Of a stretch of DNA of 54,524 nucleotides, positions 16,559 to 26,270 are shown one piece after another. Numbering within the stretch: position 1 is the stretch's first letter; the number at the start of each line of letters is the position of its first letter. Both the position numbers and the translations under genes were made by a program. The notes beneath the pieces were generated by a model. The model saw only the letters and a list, made by a program, of their open reading frames with translations, was not told the DNA's origin and did no database searches. This stretch comes from Acidimicrobiaceae bacterium (GTDB lineage Bacteria > Actinomycetota > Acidimicrobiia > Acidimicrobiales > Ilumatobacteraceae): contig JAHEDX010000020.1 of assembly GCA_024641005.1 (NCBI GenBank), positions 1-54,524 of the forward strand, written 5' to 3'.

Positions 16559-17991
16559 GGCGTCGGCTCCCCGCATTGGCACTCTTGGTCGTCTCGCTGG
16601 CGGCGCTCGTCTTCGCGGTCCGAAATCCGATCGAGCCGGTGGCGCCGACATTCAGCGTGTCGGCGAGCGGTTGGATGCCCCAGGCTCCGCCGCCCACGGG
16701 CCTGACCGAGACCTGGTTCTGCCCTGGGGTCCCGGCCACGGGTGTCGACGGGGTCGAGGGTGCGATCGTGATCGCCGATCGGCTCGGGGAACAACTCGTC
16801 GGCACCATCCTGGTGATCAACGATCAGCAACAGACCCAGCGGCTCGAACTCACGGTGGACGCCTGGTCCTCGGCGACGGTGGATCTCGATGCCACGCTCC
16901 CCAGCACGATGGTCGGTGCAGTGATCGAGATCGAGGGTGGCGGTGCGGTCGTCGAACAGCAAGCCTTCCATCCCTCCGGCAACAGTGTTGCCCCATGCTC
17001 GAACACCACCTCCGATACGTGGTACCTGGCCGACGGGTTCACCGTCGACGGCAGCCTCGACCAGATCGTGCTCACGAATCCGTACGAGCAGACCGTCGTC
17101 GTCAACCTCGAGTTCGCCACCCGCGACGGATCGCGTCGGCCGACGTCCTACCGGGGGCTCACCGTGCCGGCCAAGAGCATCCGGGTCGTCGATCTCGGAG
17201 CGCCTGGCGCCGGGGCCCAGAGCGAACCGATCCTGGCCGTCACCGTCGAGGCATCCAGAGGCAGGATCGTCGTGGGACGGTCACAACGGTTCCTCGGCGG
17301 AGGACGGTTGGGAACCCAGGTCACCTTGGCGTCGCCGGCGCTGCGAGACCAGTGGTGGTTCGTCGACGGGGACAAGGGCCCCGGTGTCAGCGAACGGTTC
17401 TCGATCTACAACCCGACGGCCGATCAGGTCGAAGTCGACGTGATCTTCCTCGGCATCACCACGCCGATCACGGTCGAACCGATCGTGGTGCCCTCGCGCG
17501 AGGTCGTCACCTTCGACCCTGGCCCCCTGTCGGACCTTCCCGAGGGTCGGCACGCCACCGTCCTCGCCACTTCGACCGCCGAGTCATCGATCGTGGTCGA
17601 ACGAGCGGTCACCCGCACCGTCGGCGACGACGTCGCCACCGCCGTGATCGCCGGAGCGACACCGCGACAGGATCTCTACGTCGCGACGACCTGGTATCTC
17701 GCGGCGGCCCCGACCGAGCCCGCCTCCGAAGCATTGATCGTGTACAACGCCGACAACGCGGCGGGTGTCGTATCGGTGCTGGCGGTCGGCACCTCCGGCC
17801 CGGTGCCGGTCGCCGGCCTCGTGGATGTTCCACTCGCACCGGCCTCGTTCGTCGTGATCGATCTCACCGATCCGATCCTTCTCGGCCGTCAGTTGGTCGT
17901 CGAATCGTCGAACCGGGTGTTCGTCGAGCGGTCGTACCCGACGGGTCGCGGCGACACGCGATCATCTGCCTGGGCGGTGCCGGCCGGCTGA
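16555..17991 (+). CDS. DUF5719 family secreted/anchored protein
   Basis: A 478-residue protein with an N-terminal hydrophobic signal or anchor (about 5-22, LPALALLVVSLAALVFAV) and an all-beta exterior built from repeated WYLADG/WFVDGD plus LTNPYEQ/IYNPTADQ/VYNADNA segments. This is the DUF5719 pattern, commonly encoded directly after large GT2 membrane proteins in actinobacteria. It probably acts outside the membrane with that glycosyltransferase; the function is unproven. The GTG start overlaps the upstream stop by three bases. Confidence 0.85.
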   Translation: MRRRLPALALLVVSLAALVFAVRNPIEPVAPTFSVSASGWMPQAPPPTGLTETWFCPGVPATGVDGVEGAIVIADRLGEQLVGTILVINDQQQTQRLELTVDAWSSATVDLDATLPSTMVGAVIEIEGGGAVVEQQAFHPSGNSVAPCSNTTSDTWYLADGFTVDGSLDQIVLTNPYEQTVVVNLEFATRDGSRRPTSYRGLTVPAKSIRVVDLGAPGAGAQSEPILAVTVEASRGRIVVGRSQRFLGGGRLGTQVTLASPALRDQWWFVDGDKGPGVSERFSIYNPTADQVEVDVIFLGITTPITVEPIVVPSREVVTFDPGPLSDLPEGRHATVLATSTAESSIVVERAVTRTVGDDVATAVIAGATPRQDLYVATTWYLAAAPTEPASEALIVYNADNAAGVVSVLAVGTSGPVPVAGLVDVPLAPASFVVIDLTDPILLGRQLVVESSNRVFVERSYPTGRGDTRSSAWAVPAG

Positions 17992-18014
17992 CCTGCTGGT
18001 AGAAATCAGGCGAG

Positions 18015-18470
18015 ATGGAACGCCTACTGCTCGCTCTCGCCATCGTCGCGCTGGCCGCCGTCGCGTCGACCGCCGTGCGTCGCAGGCGTCGAGCGGATCC
18101 GCCGACGCAGACGCGGGGTGAACTGCCCTCACAGCTCGATCGCAGTGACTTCGACGGTGAAGGCTGGCTGGTCGCGGTGTTCACCTCCGAATCCTGTTCG
18201 ACCTGTGCCGATGTCGTCCGCAAGGCCGAGGTGATGCGCAGCGCCGACGTGGCGGTCGAGACGGCGACCTTCCAGGGTCGCCGAGACCTCCACGAGCGCT
18301 ATGGGATCGATGCCGTTCCGTGCCTCGTGGTCGCCGACGCCGAAGGCGTCGTGCATGCCGGATTCCTCGGTCCCGTCACGGCCACCGACCTGTGGGCCGC
18401 TGTCGCCAATGCCAGGAACCCCGGTTCGATCGATCGCTCTGGCGGCTGCGACCGCCACGAGCACCCCTGA
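18015..18470 (+). CDS. Membrane-anchored thioredoxin-like protein
   Basis: A 151-residue protein: a hydrophobic helix (1-20), a basic RRRRR patch, then a thioredoxin fold. The redox motif is C61-ST-C64 in FTSESCSTCADV, and the cis-proline loop is AVPCLVVAD near 107. An extra Cys next to the cis-Pro and a Cys-His-rich tail (GGCDRHEHP) are unusual. The arginine patch after the helix suggests the domain may stay cytoplasmic (positive-inside), so substrate exposure is uncertain. It follows DUF5719 by 23 bases and may share its transcript. Confidence 0.83.
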   Translation: MERLLLALAIVALAAVASTAVRRRRRADPPTQTRGELPSQLDRSDFDGEGWLVAVFTSESCSTCADVVRKAEVMRSADVAVETATFQGRRDLHERYGIDAVPCLVVADAEGVVHAGFLGPVTATDLWAAVANARNPGSIDRSGGCDRHEHP

Positions 18471-18480
18471 GCGTTCTCTT

Positions 18481-18519
18481 CTCGTGTGGGGCCAGGCGAA
18501 CCACTCGGCCCCACACGAG
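18481..18519. terminator. Bidirectional terminator between convergent genes
   Basis: CTCGTGTGGGGCC (18481-18493) and GGCCCCACACGAG (18507-18519) form a perfect 13-bp stem with a 13-base loop. It sits between the convergent thioredoxin and ftsH stops (18470 and 18526). There is no strong U-tract on the plus side, as is common in actinobacterial terminators. Confidence 0.8.
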
Positions 18520-18525
18520 CGAGGA

Positions 18526-20496
18526 TCAGTCGGGGATTCCGAGGACGTTGGCCTCGAAGTGCTCGGTGACGCCCGCCTCGTCGAGGCCATTCTGGATCAG
18601 CTTGGCCACTGCGGGGCCGTCGATCGTCTCGTGTTCGAGCAACGCCTCGGCGATCAACTCGAGGCCCCTGCGGTACTTGACCAGCAGTTCGTGCGCACGA
18701 GCTTCCTGCCCGTGGAGGATCTTGCCGATCTCCTCGTCGAGCAATCTCGCCGTGTCGTCGCTGTACTCGCGTCCTTGTGACATGAGGTCTTCACCCAGAA
18801 AGACCTGCTGCTGGCTGTGCCAGGCCATGGGGCCGACGGCATCGCTCATGCCCCATTCACGCACCATGCGACGGGCGATACCCGTGGCCTGCTCGAGGTC
18901 GTTGGCGGCCCCCGAGTTGAGGTGGCCGAACACCAATTTCTCGGCAACCCGTCCACCCATCGCCTTGCAGATCGTGTCCTCGAAGTACTCCCTCGAGTAG
19001 GTGTGGCGCTCTTGAGGCAGGCTCCAGGTGACTCCGAGCGCCATGCCGCGCGGCAGGATCGTGACCTTGTGGAGTGGGTCGCCATGGGGGAGCACCACCG
19101 ACAGGAGGGCATGACCTCCCTCGTGGTAGGCGGTCGCCTTCTTCTCTTCGGCATTCATGATCAGCGACTCGCGCTGAGCGCCCAGGACGACACGGTCGCG
19201 TGCGTTCTCGAAGTCGATCCGTTCGATCTGTTTCGAGCCGCGTCGTACGGCGATCAACGCCGCCTCGTTCACGAGATTGGCGAGATCGGCGCCGGCCATA
19301 CCAGGGGTGGCGCGAGCCATCGTGTCGAGGTCGACGTCGGGGCCCATCCGCTTGTCGCGGCTGTGCACGACGAGGATCGCCTTGCGCTCGTCGTACTCGG
19401 GCAGCGGCACGACGATGGTGCGGTCGAACCGCCCGGGTCGCAGCAGCGCGGGGTCGAGGATGTCGGGGCGGTTGGTCGCCGCCATGATCACGATGCCCTC
19501 GCTCGTCTCGAACCCGTCCATCTCGGAGAGCATCTGGTTGAGCGTCTGCTCGCGCTCGTCGTGACCGCCACCGAGACCTGCTCCCCGTTTGCGGCCGATC
19601 GAGTCGATCTCGTCGATGAAGATGATCGCCTTGCCCATGCGGCGCGCCTGCTGGAACAGGTCGCGTACACGGCTGGCTCCGACACCGACGAACATCTCCA
19701 TGAAATCGGATCCGGTGACCGACAGGAACCCGACGCCGGCCTCACCGGCGACCGCTCGGGCGAACAGCGTCTTGCCGGTACCGGGAGGCCCGACGAGCAG
19801 GATGCCCTTGGGCACGCGGGCGCCGATCTCGCGGAAGCGCTCGGGCATACGCAGGAAGTCGACCACCTCGTTGATCTCTTGCTTGACGCCGTCGTAGCCG
19901 GCGATGTCAGCGAAGGTCGTCGAAGGCTGGTCGGTGGAGTAGGCCTTGGCCCTGCTGCGACCGATCGACATCACATTGCCCATCTGGCCTTGTGCGCGAC
20001 GTTGCAGCCACACGAAGAAGCCGATGATCAACAGAACGGGGAGCAACAGCCCCACCATGCTGAGCAGCCAGTTGTTGCTCGGCGAGGTGAAGTCGATCGA
20101 GACGCCCTTGGCCCTGATCGCCTCGACATCGTCGCTGACCAGGCCGGAGTCGCCACCGCCAGTCGTCTGGAACTTGGTGCCGTCGTTGAACTCGCCCGTG
20201 ATCTTCAGCGAGCCGTTTTCGATCTCGACCGTCGACACCTCCCCCGAGTTGACTCGGCTCATGAAGTCGGTATACGTGATCTCGTCGCCCTGGCTGCCTG
20301 ACAGCAGTGGTTGCACGAGAAAGATCGACAAGAAGATCCCGATGGCCACCCACGGCATCCATCGACGCATCCACGTCGGTGTGGGGCGACCTTCGCCATC
20401 GGTCGGTGTGGGGCGACGGTCCTTGCCGGGAGGGGGGCCGGCCGGCCGGCCGCGCCCCGGGGGCGGGGGTGGCGGCGGAGGAGGCAGGTTGTCCAT
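18526..20496 (-). CDS. ftsH: ATP-dependent zinc metalloprotease FtsH
   Basis: A 656-residue membrane AAA+ protease. A Pro/Gly-rich N-terminus (ten Pro within the first 15 residues) precedes the first transmembrane helix ([20 protein letters not shown], about 47-66). After an extracytoplasmic segment comes a second helix (about 120-143), then Walker A GPPGTGKT (about 235), Walker [10 protein letters not shown], the SRH region, and the M41 zinc site HEGGH (about 458-462). It degrades unassembled membrane and regulatory proteins. The ATG follows TAGCAT by six bases, indicating a leaderless mRNA. It is divergent from the DUF3499 gene. Confidence 0.96.
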   Translation of the reverse strand: MDNLPPPPPPPPPGRGRPAGPPPGKDRRPTPTDGEGRPTPTWMRRWMPWVAIGIFLSIFLVQPLLSGSQGDEITYTDFMSRVNSGEVSTVEIENGSLKITGEFNDGTKFQTTGGGDSGLVSDDVEAIRAKGVSIDFTSPSNNWLLSMVGLLLPVLLIIGFFVWLQRRAQGQMGNVMSIGRSRAKAYSTDQPSTTFADIAGYDGVKQEINEVVDFLRMPERFREIGARVPKGILLVGPPGTGKTLFARAVAGEAGVGFLSVTGSDFMEMFVGVGASRVRDLFQQARRMGKAIIFIDEIDSIGRKRGAGLGGGHDEREQTLNQMLSEMDGFETSEGIVIMAATNRPDILDPALLRPGRFDRTIVVPLPEYDERKAILVVHSRDKRMGPDVDLDTMARATPGMAGADLANLVNEAALIAVRRGSKQIERIDFENARDRVVLGAQRESLIMNAEEKKATAYHEGGHALLSVVLPHGDPLHKVTILPRGMALGVTWSLPQERHTYSREYFEDTICKAMGGRVAEKLVFGHLNSGAANDLEQATGIARRMVREWGMSDAVGPMAWHSQQQVFLGEDLMSQGREYSDDTARLLDEEIGKILHGQEARAHELLVKYRRGLELIAEALLEHETIDGPAVAKLIQNGLDEAGVTEHFEANVLGIPD

Positions 20497-20502
20497 GCAA
20501 CC

Positions 20503-20508
20503 ATGCTA
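20503..20508 (-). promoter_or_regulatory. ftsH: -10 hexamer TAGCAT, leaderless start of ftsH
   Basis: TAGCAT on the minus strand, six bases (GGTTGC), then ATG at 20496. There is no SD. Confidence 0.6.
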
Positions 20509-20619
20509 CGGGACCCTGTCGCCGATGCCAGCGCACAGCGATCCCCAGTTCGTGCAGGGCAGGCCGACCACACCGTGGTCGGCGCGGCCGGGGTCCACCA
20601 CGTACCCCGTGACCCGATC

Positions 20620-20625
20620 TACGGT
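20620..20625 (+). promoter_or_regulatory. -10 hexamer TACGGT, leaderless start of DUF3499 gene
   Basis: TACGGT, seven bases, then GTG at 20633. It favours GTG 20633 over the adjacent ATG 20636. Confidence 0.55.
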
Positions 20626-20632
20626 ATCCGAC

Positions 20633-20854
20633 GTGATGAGGCAGTGCTCGCGGTCCGGCTGTAGCGAATCGGCAGCGGTGACGCTGACGTATCAGTACTC
20701 CCATGCCCAGGTCTGGCTCGATGTGCTCGCACCCGAACGCGATCCGCACGCCTACGACATGTGCGTTCGGCACGCCGGTCGGCTCACGGCGCCCAAGGGC
20801 TGGCAGGTGCGCGATCGACGGCAGCCGGCGCAGCCCACGCTGATCGCTGTCTGA
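20633..20854 (+). CDS. DUF3499 family small zinc-ribbon-like protein
   Basis: A 73-residue protein (72 if ATG 20636 is used). It matches the actinobacterial DUF3499 layout: an N-terminal C-SRSG-C, then AVTLTYQYSHAQVWL, DPHAYDMCVRHAGRLTAPKGW and a short tail. The two Cys near the start and the C-x2-H later could bind one zinc. The function is unknown; the family is usually encoded close to phosphomannomutase, as here. It is followed 20 bases later by the CPBP protease gene with its own -10. Confidence 0.85.
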   Translation: MMRQCSRSGCSESAAVTLTYQYSHAQVWLDVLAPERDPHAYDMCVRHAGRLTAPKGWQVRDRRQPAQPTLIAV

Positions 20855-20859
20855 CCCGC

Positions 20860-20865
20860 TACCCT
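20860..20865 (+). promoter_or_regulatory. -10 hexamer TACCCT, leaderless start of CPBP gene
   Basis: TACCCT, eight bases, then GTG at 20874, immediately after the DUF3499 stop. Confidence 0.5.
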
Positions 20866-20873
20866 GCGCGCCC

Positions 20874-21617
20874 GTGATCTCCGACGAAGGGGTGGGCGGC
20901 CCGACGAAACGTTCGACCGGTCAGGCGGTGATCCCGTTCGTTCCTGCAGCAGGTACCTGGGCGATCGGTTGGGTGGTCGGCTCTCTCGTCGCTGCTCCAC
21001 TGCTGATCACCCTGCTCGGTGCGGGACTGAACGACGACCTCACCATTCCTCAGCTCCTGGTGGTGGCGCTGGGCACCTGGGCGGTGTTCCTCGTCTCGCT
21101 GGTGATCGTCAGCAGAAAATTCGGGACCGGAGATCTGCTCGCCGATCTCGGGGTGAGCTTTCGACCAATCGACCTCATCGGACTCCCGGTCGGGGTGGTG
21201 ACGCAGCTGGCTCTGGTCCCGCTGGTCTACGTCCCGCTGCGGAGCTTGTGGCCTGACACGTTCTCGTCGGAAGAGCTCGAACGACGTGCTCAGGACCTCG
21301 CCGACAAGGCGACGGGGTTCTCGACGATCTTGCTCGTTCTGATCGTCGTCGTCGGCGCACCGATCGTCGAGGAGCTCGTCTACCGGGGCCTGCTGCAACG
21401 TTCGATGGCGACCGTCGTCGGCGCTGGGCCGGCGTTGGCGTTCACGGCGCTGTGGTTCTCGCTCGTCCATCTCAGCCCGGTCGAGTACCCGGGATTGTTC
21501 GTCGCCGGCCTGGTCTTCGGCGCCGGCGTACTGCTCACCAACCGGGTCGGCCCGTCGATCATGGCCCATGCCGCGTTCAACGCCACCGGAATCATCATCG
21601 TGCTCTCGCACCGATGA
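20874..21617 (+). CDS. CPBP (CAAX/Abi-like) intramembrane metalloprotease
   Basis: A 247-residue multi-pass protein with about six to seven helices. Family motif 1 is EELVYRGLLQRS (E166-E167 with Arg four residues later), motif 2 is the His in ALWFSLVHLSP, and motif 3 is AHAAFNATG near the C-terminus. These residues form the glutamate/histidine active site of CAAX-type proteases. Bacterial members process or regulate membrane proteins or give bacteriocin self-immunity; no peptide gene is nearby, so a housekeeping role is likely. The GTG start is supported by the leaderless -10. Confidence 0.88.
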   Translation: MISDEGVGGPTKRSTGQAVIPFVPAAGTWAIGWVVGSLVAAPLLITLLGAGLNDDLTIPQLLVVALGTWAVFLVSLVIVSRKFGTGDLLADLGVSFRPIDLIGLPVGVVTQLALVPLVYVPLRSLWPDTFSSEELERRAQDLADKATGFSTILLVLIVVVGAPIVEELVYRGLLQRSMATVVGAGPALAFTALWFSLVHLSPVEYPGLFVAGLVFGAGVLLTNRVGPSIMAHAAFNATGIIIVLSHR

Positions 21618-21677
21618 CCGGCGACCATGTGGTGACGAAAGCACGTGTCGACGAACTGACAAGATGATGAGCACTTC

Positions 21678-24551
21678 ATGACCGACTCCATCGACGATCC
21701 CAGCGACGCCCCCGACGACGAACGGGGCACCGGAACCGACCCGACCGCGTCGGTCGACGGTTCTGACGCCGCTCAGGCGGCGGGCCACGAGGCCGACGCG
21801 CACCCCGACGACTTCGAATCCTGGTTCGACAGCGCCTTCCCGGAGGTCGAGGAGGCACTCGCCTCGGATCGCTCGGGCGCATCCGGTCCCGGCGAGGCCG
21901 TGCCTGCCGCAACCAATGGCGAACCCTCGTCGATCATGCGATTCGGGCAGCGCCTGGTGCGACGACCGACCGAGTGGGTCAACCGGCCGTGGACGACTCA
22001 GCGCCTCGTCAGGTACATCGTCACGGTGGTCTCGCTGGCCGTCACGACCGGCGTGATGCTCAATGTCGTCCATCTCAGCCCGTTCCCGGGTCGTGATCTG
22101 GTGTTCGACGACACCACACCGACGGGTGGTGACTTCGGGGCCCACGTCTGGGGCCCGGCGTTCCTGCGTGACCATCTGCTCGGCTCGTTCCGGCTGAACG
22201 GTTGGACGATGGATTGGTACGCAGGCATGCCGGCCTATCGCTTCTACATGGTGTTGCCGGCGCTCGGCATCCTGCTGGTCGACCTGGTGTTGCCGTACGG
22301 GGTCGCCATGAAGCTGGTGGCGGTGCTCGGCATCGTCACGTTGCCGGCGTCGTGTTGGGCGTTCGGTCGGTTGGCGAAGTTCCGTTATCCACTGCCCGAG
22401 TTGTTCGCGTTCGCCGGGCTGGCGTTCGTCCTCGACGAGAGCTTCAGCATCTACGGTGGCAATCTCAAATCCACGATGGCCGGCGAGTTCTCGTTCTCGA
22501 TCGCGTTGTCGCTCGGCGTGCTGGCGCTCGGTGTGCTCGCGGCAGGACTGCGCACCGGCAAGTACCGGGTGTGGGCATCGGTGTTGATCGCGGCGGCCTG
22601 CGTCTCCCACGGCATCGTGCTGATCTTCGTCGCGACGGCGGCGCTCGTGTTCTGCCTCATCTGGATCGATCGCACCCGGATCATCTACTCGGTCACGGTC
22701 GGCCTCACGAGCGTGCTGTTGATCATGTGGTGGGCCGGTCCGTTCCTGCTCAACCACGCCTACATGACCGACATGAAGTACGGCGCCCGCGAGGACTGGT
22801 GGGCGATGTTCTTCCCACTGACCGCGCCGCTCGACATGGTGATCACCACGCTCGCGGTGATCGGGTTCGTCATGAGCATCGTCCGCCGTCATCTGAACGG
22901 CGCGGCGCTCGGCGTGATCGGTCTGATCTTCGTGGCCGGGGTCTACCTGTCGCGCGACAGCCTGCCGGTGATCGGGTTGCTCTGGAATCCCCGCCTGTTG
23001 CCGTTCGTCTATCTGATCCGCTACCTGTTGATGATGGTGGGTGCGGTCGAGGTGCTCAGCCTCTTGTGGAACGCCGCCCGCGATCGCCGAGCACTGGCAG
23101 AACCGTCGGTGTGGGCGAGCACCGCGATCGCCGGGGTATCGGCGACCGGCGTGCTGATCGTGCTCGGATTCATGTTCCAGACCTTGCCGTTCGACGGGTA
23201 TCAGCAGGTCGATGGCGGCACCCAGGTCTACTCGTGGGGCCCGTTCAAGGCCACCAGCACCAACGCCGACGCACAGGGCGATGGTTGGGCTCGCTACAAC
23301 TTCAAGGGCTACGAGGGTCGCGATCAGTACTACACGGAGTACTACGGCGTGGTCAACGCGATGGCCAGGATCGGGGACGATCAATCGCTGGGATGCGGCC
23401 GCGCGCTGTGGGAGAACAACGGCGACAACGGCAACTACGGCACGACGATGGCGCTGATGCTGCTGCCGTTCTGGACCGACGGATGCATCGGTTCGATGGA
23501 GGGACTGTTCTTCGAGGCCAGCGGCACGACGCCGTATCATTTCTTGAGCGCGGCGGCGATGTCGAAGCAGTCGTCGAACCCGGTACGCGAGCTGCGCTAT
23601 GTCGACAACGACGCGAGCATCGGGGTGCGTCATCTGCAGGATCTCGGTGTCCGATACGTGATGCTGAGGACCCCCGAGGCGAAGGCCGAGTCCGCCGCCC
23701 AGCCCGAGCTGTCGTACATCACGTCATCAGGTCCGTGGGACATCTATCTGGTCCAGAACTCCGATGTCGTGGTGCCCCTGACGACACAACCGGTCGTCGT
23801 GCGTCATCGCTCCGGTGACGGACGCGAACGAAATCTCGAACTCGGCACCAGCTGGTTCCAGAATCCGGGCGAATGGGTCGCGATGCCCGCAGATGACGGC
23901 CCCGACAATTGGCAGCGGGTGTCCGTCCAGGTCGATCTGTCGCGGCGGGAGGGGCAGCCCGGCGAGCCGGGTCGACGAGTCGACATCGTCACCCCGGTCG
24001 AGGCGATCGAGCCGGTCGCTCTGGCGCCCGTCGTCGTCTCGAACGTCGACATCCAGCAGGAATCGTTCTCGTTCGACGTCGATCAGGTCAACGTGCCGGT
24101 GTTGGTGCGGGTCAGCTACTTCCCCAACTGGAACGCGACCGGCGCGGATGGTCCGTACCGGATCGGTCCCAACATGATGGTCGTGGTTCCCACTGCGAAC
24201 CACGTCGAACTCGACTACGGCCGCACGAATGTCGACTGGATCACCATCCTGCTGACGCTCGCCGGGATCGCGCTGTGCGTGTTCTGGCGGTACCGAGGCG
24301 ACGTGAAGCATCTCGCCGAGGTCCCGGTGTCGTTCGCCCGTGGCTCCGCGTCGGACGACGACATCGACGTTCCGGTTCCGCCCAGGACCACCGGCTCAGT
24401 GCTGTTCGACGATCCGCTCGACGATCCCGGCTTCGACGCGGTGACGGCGCCGAGCGACCGGCAGCCAATGGCCACGGACGGCGAGGAATCTCCCCCGCGT
24501 CCCGATCCGTCCGGTGGTGATTGGTCGGAACCCCCCGCCCCTCCGGGGTAG
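21678..24551 (+). CDS. Large GT-C-like integral membrane protein
   Basis: A 957-residue protein. An acidic Asp/Ala-rich cytoplasmic N-terminus (1-95) leads to a first helix (about 113-130) and an external loop with GGDFGAHVWGPAFLRDHLLG and DWYAGMPAYRFYMVLP, followed by roughly ten helices to about residue 510. A large soluble domain (about 515-840), a last helix near 855 and an acidic tail complete it. The first-loop acidic motif and layout fit GT-C polyprenyl-sugar transferases and PTPS-related membrane proteins. It may extend an envelope glycan, perhaps mannan since manB follows. The specific family and substrate are uncertain. The stop TAG is 15 bases before manB. Confidence 0.75.
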   Translation: MTDSIDDPSDAPDDERGTGTDPTASVDGSDAAQAAGHEADAHPDDFESWFDSAFPEVEEALASDRSGASGPGEAVPAATNGEPSSIMRFGQRLVRRPTEWVNRPWTTQRLVRYIVTVVSLAVTTGVMLNVVHLSPFPGRDLVFDDTTPTGGDFGAHVWGPAFLRDHLLGSFRLNGWTMDWYAGMPAYRFYMVLPALGILLVDLVLPYGVAMKLVAVLGIVTLPASCWAFGRLAKFRYPLPELFAFAGLAFVLDESFSIYGGNLKSTMAGEFSFSIALSLGVLALGVLAAGLRTGKYRVWASVLIAAACVSHGIVLIFVATAALVFCLIWIDRTRIIYSVTVGLTSVLLIMWWAGPFLLNHAYMTDMKYGAREDWWAMFFPLTAPLDMVITTLAVIGFVMSIVRRHLNGAALGVIGLIFVAGVYLSRDSLPVIGLLWNPRLLPFVYLIRYLLMMVGAVEVLSLLWNAARDRRALAEPSVWASTAIAGVSATGVLIVLGFMFQTLPFDGYQQVDGGTQVYSWGPFKATSTNADAQGDGWARYNFKGYEGRDQYYTEYYGVVNAMARIGDDQSLGCGRALWENNGDNGNYGTTMALMLLPFWTDGCIGSMEGLFFEASGTTPYHFLSAAAMSKQSSNPVRELRYVDNDASIGVRHLQDLGVRYVMLRTPEAKAESAAQPELSYITSSGPWDIYLVQNSDVVVPLTTQPVVVRHRSGDGRERNLELGTSWFQNPGEWVAMPADDGPDNWQRVSVQVDLSRREGQPGEPGRRVDIVTPVEAIEPVALAPVVVSNVDIQQESFSFDVDQVNVPVLVRVSYFPNWNATGADGPYRIGPNMMVVVPTANHVELDYGRTNVDWITILLTLAGIALCVFWRYRGDVKHLAEVPVSFARGSASDDDIDVPVPPRTTGSVLFDDPLDDPGFDAVTAPSDRQPMATDGEESPPRPDPSGGDWSEPPAPPG

Positions 24552-24566
24552 GTTGGCTTACCTCTT

Positions 24567-25922
24567 ATGTCTGTACTGGATGAGATCGTCAAGGCCTACG
24601 ACATCCGAGGCACGGTGCCCGACCAGCTGAATGGTGAGGTCGCCCACGCTCTCGGTGTCGCATACGCCCACTTCATCGGCGGGGATCGCGTGCTCGTCGC
24701 CCGGGACATGCGTCGATCCGGTGAGCAACTCGTTGCCGAGTTCGCCAGGGGTGCCATGCAGCAGGGCCTCGATGTCATCGACCTCGGCATGGCCTCGACC
24801 GACATGCTGTACTACGCGGCCGGATCGCTCGATGCCCCGGGTGCCATGTTCACCGCGTCCCACAACCCGGCTCAATACAACGGTGTCAAGTTCTGTCTCG
24901 CCGAAGCGCGCCCGGTCGGCATCGACAGTGGGCTCGCCGCGATTCGCACGACCGCCTCCGAAGTTCTCGAGGGCCGAGGCCCTCGTTCCGTCGTGACGGC
25001 CGGCTCGATGAGTTCGTTCGACGTGTTGCCGGCCTTCGTCGAGCACGTGTTGTCGTTCGTCGACATCGAGGCGATCCGGCCGATGCGAATCGTCGCCGAC
25101 ACCGCCAACGGCATGGGCGGGCTCGTCGTCCCGGCGGTGTTCGAACGCCTGCCGATGATCGAGCTCGAGGTCATGTACGGCGAGCTCGACGGCACATTCC
25201 CCAATCATCCTGCCGATCCGCTGCAGCCCGCGAATCAGCGAGATCTCCGGGCCCGCGTCGCGAGCGGCCAATTCGACGTCGGGCTGGCGTTCGACGGGGA
25301 TGCCGACCGAGTGTTCGTGGTCGACGAGCAGGGGATCGGGATGAGCGGCTCGACGACGACAGCGATGCTCGCGGCCGCCGTGTTGCGCAGCCATCCCGGC
25401 GCGACGATCCTGCACAACTTGATCTGCTCCCGCTCGGTTCCCGAGACGATCATCGAGCACGGGGGCATTCCCGTGCGCACCAAGGTCGGGCATTCGTTCA
25501 TCAAGCAGGAGATGGCGGCGACCGGTGCCGTGTTCGGTGGCGAGCATTCCGCCCACTACTACTTCGCCAGGAACTATCGCGCCGACAGCGGTCTGATCGC
25601 ATCGATGCTCGTCATCGACGAACTCAGTCGGACGGGCCAGGGCCTGTCGGTACTGCGCAAGCCGTTCGAGCGTTATGCCGCGAGCGGCGAGATCAACACG
25701 CAAGTCGACGATCCGGCGGCCATCATCGAGCACGTGAGCGAAGCGTTCGCGACGCGAACGCAGGATCGTCTCGACGGCCTCAGCGTCGATTGCAGCACGT
25801 GGTGGTTCAATCTTCGTCCGTCCAACACCGAGCCGCTGCTGCGGCTCAACCTCGAAGCAAGCGACCGTGACGAGTGTGACAGCCGTGTCGCCGAGATCCT
25901 GGCGCTCGTCACCAGCGCTTGA
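24567..25922 (+). CDS. manB: Phosphomannomutase/phosphoglucomutase
   Basis: A 451-residue alpha-D-phosphohexomutase. The phosphoserine loop is TASHNPAQYNGVKF (S98), the metal loop is FDGDADRVFVV (about 242-252), the sugar-binding loop is GGEHSAHYYF and the phosphate-binding loop is RPSNTEPLLRLN near the C-terminus. It interconverts mannose-6-phosphate and mannose-1-phosphate and feeds GDP-mannose synthesis. It begins 15 bases after the membrane protein and may be co-transcribed; TAGGTT at 24549-24554 could also be an internal -10. The location before Trm112 and sahH matches other actinobacteria. Confidence 0.94.
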   Translation: MSVLDEIVKAYDIRGTVPDQLNGEVAHALGVAYAHFIGGDRVLVARDMRRSGEQLVAEFARGAMQQGLDVIDLGMASTDMLYYAAGSLDAPGAMFTASHNPAQYNGVKFCLAEARPVGIDSGLAAIRTTASEVLEGRGPRSVVTAGSMSSFDVLPAFVEHVLSFVDIEAIRPMRIVADTANGMGGLVVPAVFERLPMIELEVMYGELDGTFPNHPADPLQPANQRDLRARVASGQFDVGLAFDGDADRVFVVDEQGIGMSGSTTTAMLAAAVLRSHPGATILHNLICSRSVPETIIEHGGIPVRTKVGHSFIKQEMAATGAVFGGEHSAHYYFARNYRADSGLIASMLVIDELSRTGQGLSVLRKPFERYAASGEINTQVDDPAAIIEHVSEAFATRTQDRLDGLSVDCSTWWFNLRPSNTEPLLRLNLEASDRDECDSRVAEILALVTSA

Positions 25923-25987
25923 CCCGTCAGAACAGCCACCACCATGATCTGCCGACACGAATCGGCCAACACCCGTGAAGGAACGCC

Positions 25988-26224
25988 ATGAGCCTCGATG
26001 CCGCCCTGCTCTCCATTCTTGCCTGCCCGCAGGACAAGGGCCCGCTCTACTACCTCGAGTCGGAAGAGGTGCTGTTCAACCCGCGCCTGCGTCGGACCTA
26101 CGAGGTTCGCGATGGCATTCCGGTAATGCTCGTCGAAGAGGCGACCGAACTCGACGACCCCGAGTTCCAGCGACTTTCAGCGCTCGTCTCCGATCGTGCG
26201 ATCGCGCCGACGTTCGAAGTCTGA
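25988..26224 (+). CDS. Trm112-like protein (UPF0434 type)
   Basis: A 78-residue protein with the family opening LLSILACPQDKGPLYYLE and the ending YEVRDGIPVMLVEEA. Trm112-like bacterial proteins are small, often encoded next to phosphomannomutase in actinobacteria, and are suspected to partner methyltransferases; the role is unproven. Only one of the usual Cys residues is kept, so zinc binding is unlikely. There is an SD GAAGGA seven bases before the ATG. Confidence 0.85.
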   Translation: MSLDAALLSILACPQDKGPLYYLESEEVLFNPRLRRTYEVRDGIPVMLVEEATELDDPEFQRLSALVSDRAIAPTFEV

Positions 26225-26256
26225 CGCCGCGCTTACCGTTCAGATGACGAACGCGT

Positions 26257-26262
26257 TACGAT
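26257..26262 (+). promoter_or_regulatory. -10 hexamer TACGAT, leaderless start of secreted repeat protein
   Basis: TACGAT, eight bases, then GTG at 26271. It favours this GTG over the in-frame ATG at 26244, which would place the -10 inside the coding region. Confidence 0.55.
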
Positions 26263-26270
26263 CTACCTCC

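Noticed and set aside
20859-23633. 924-residue open frame on the minus strand
   Set aside because: It is antisense to the CPBP and GT-C-like genes, which have recognisable motifs; its composition (Arg, His, Asp, Gln-rich, low hydrophobic) is typical of a GC-rich shadow frame.
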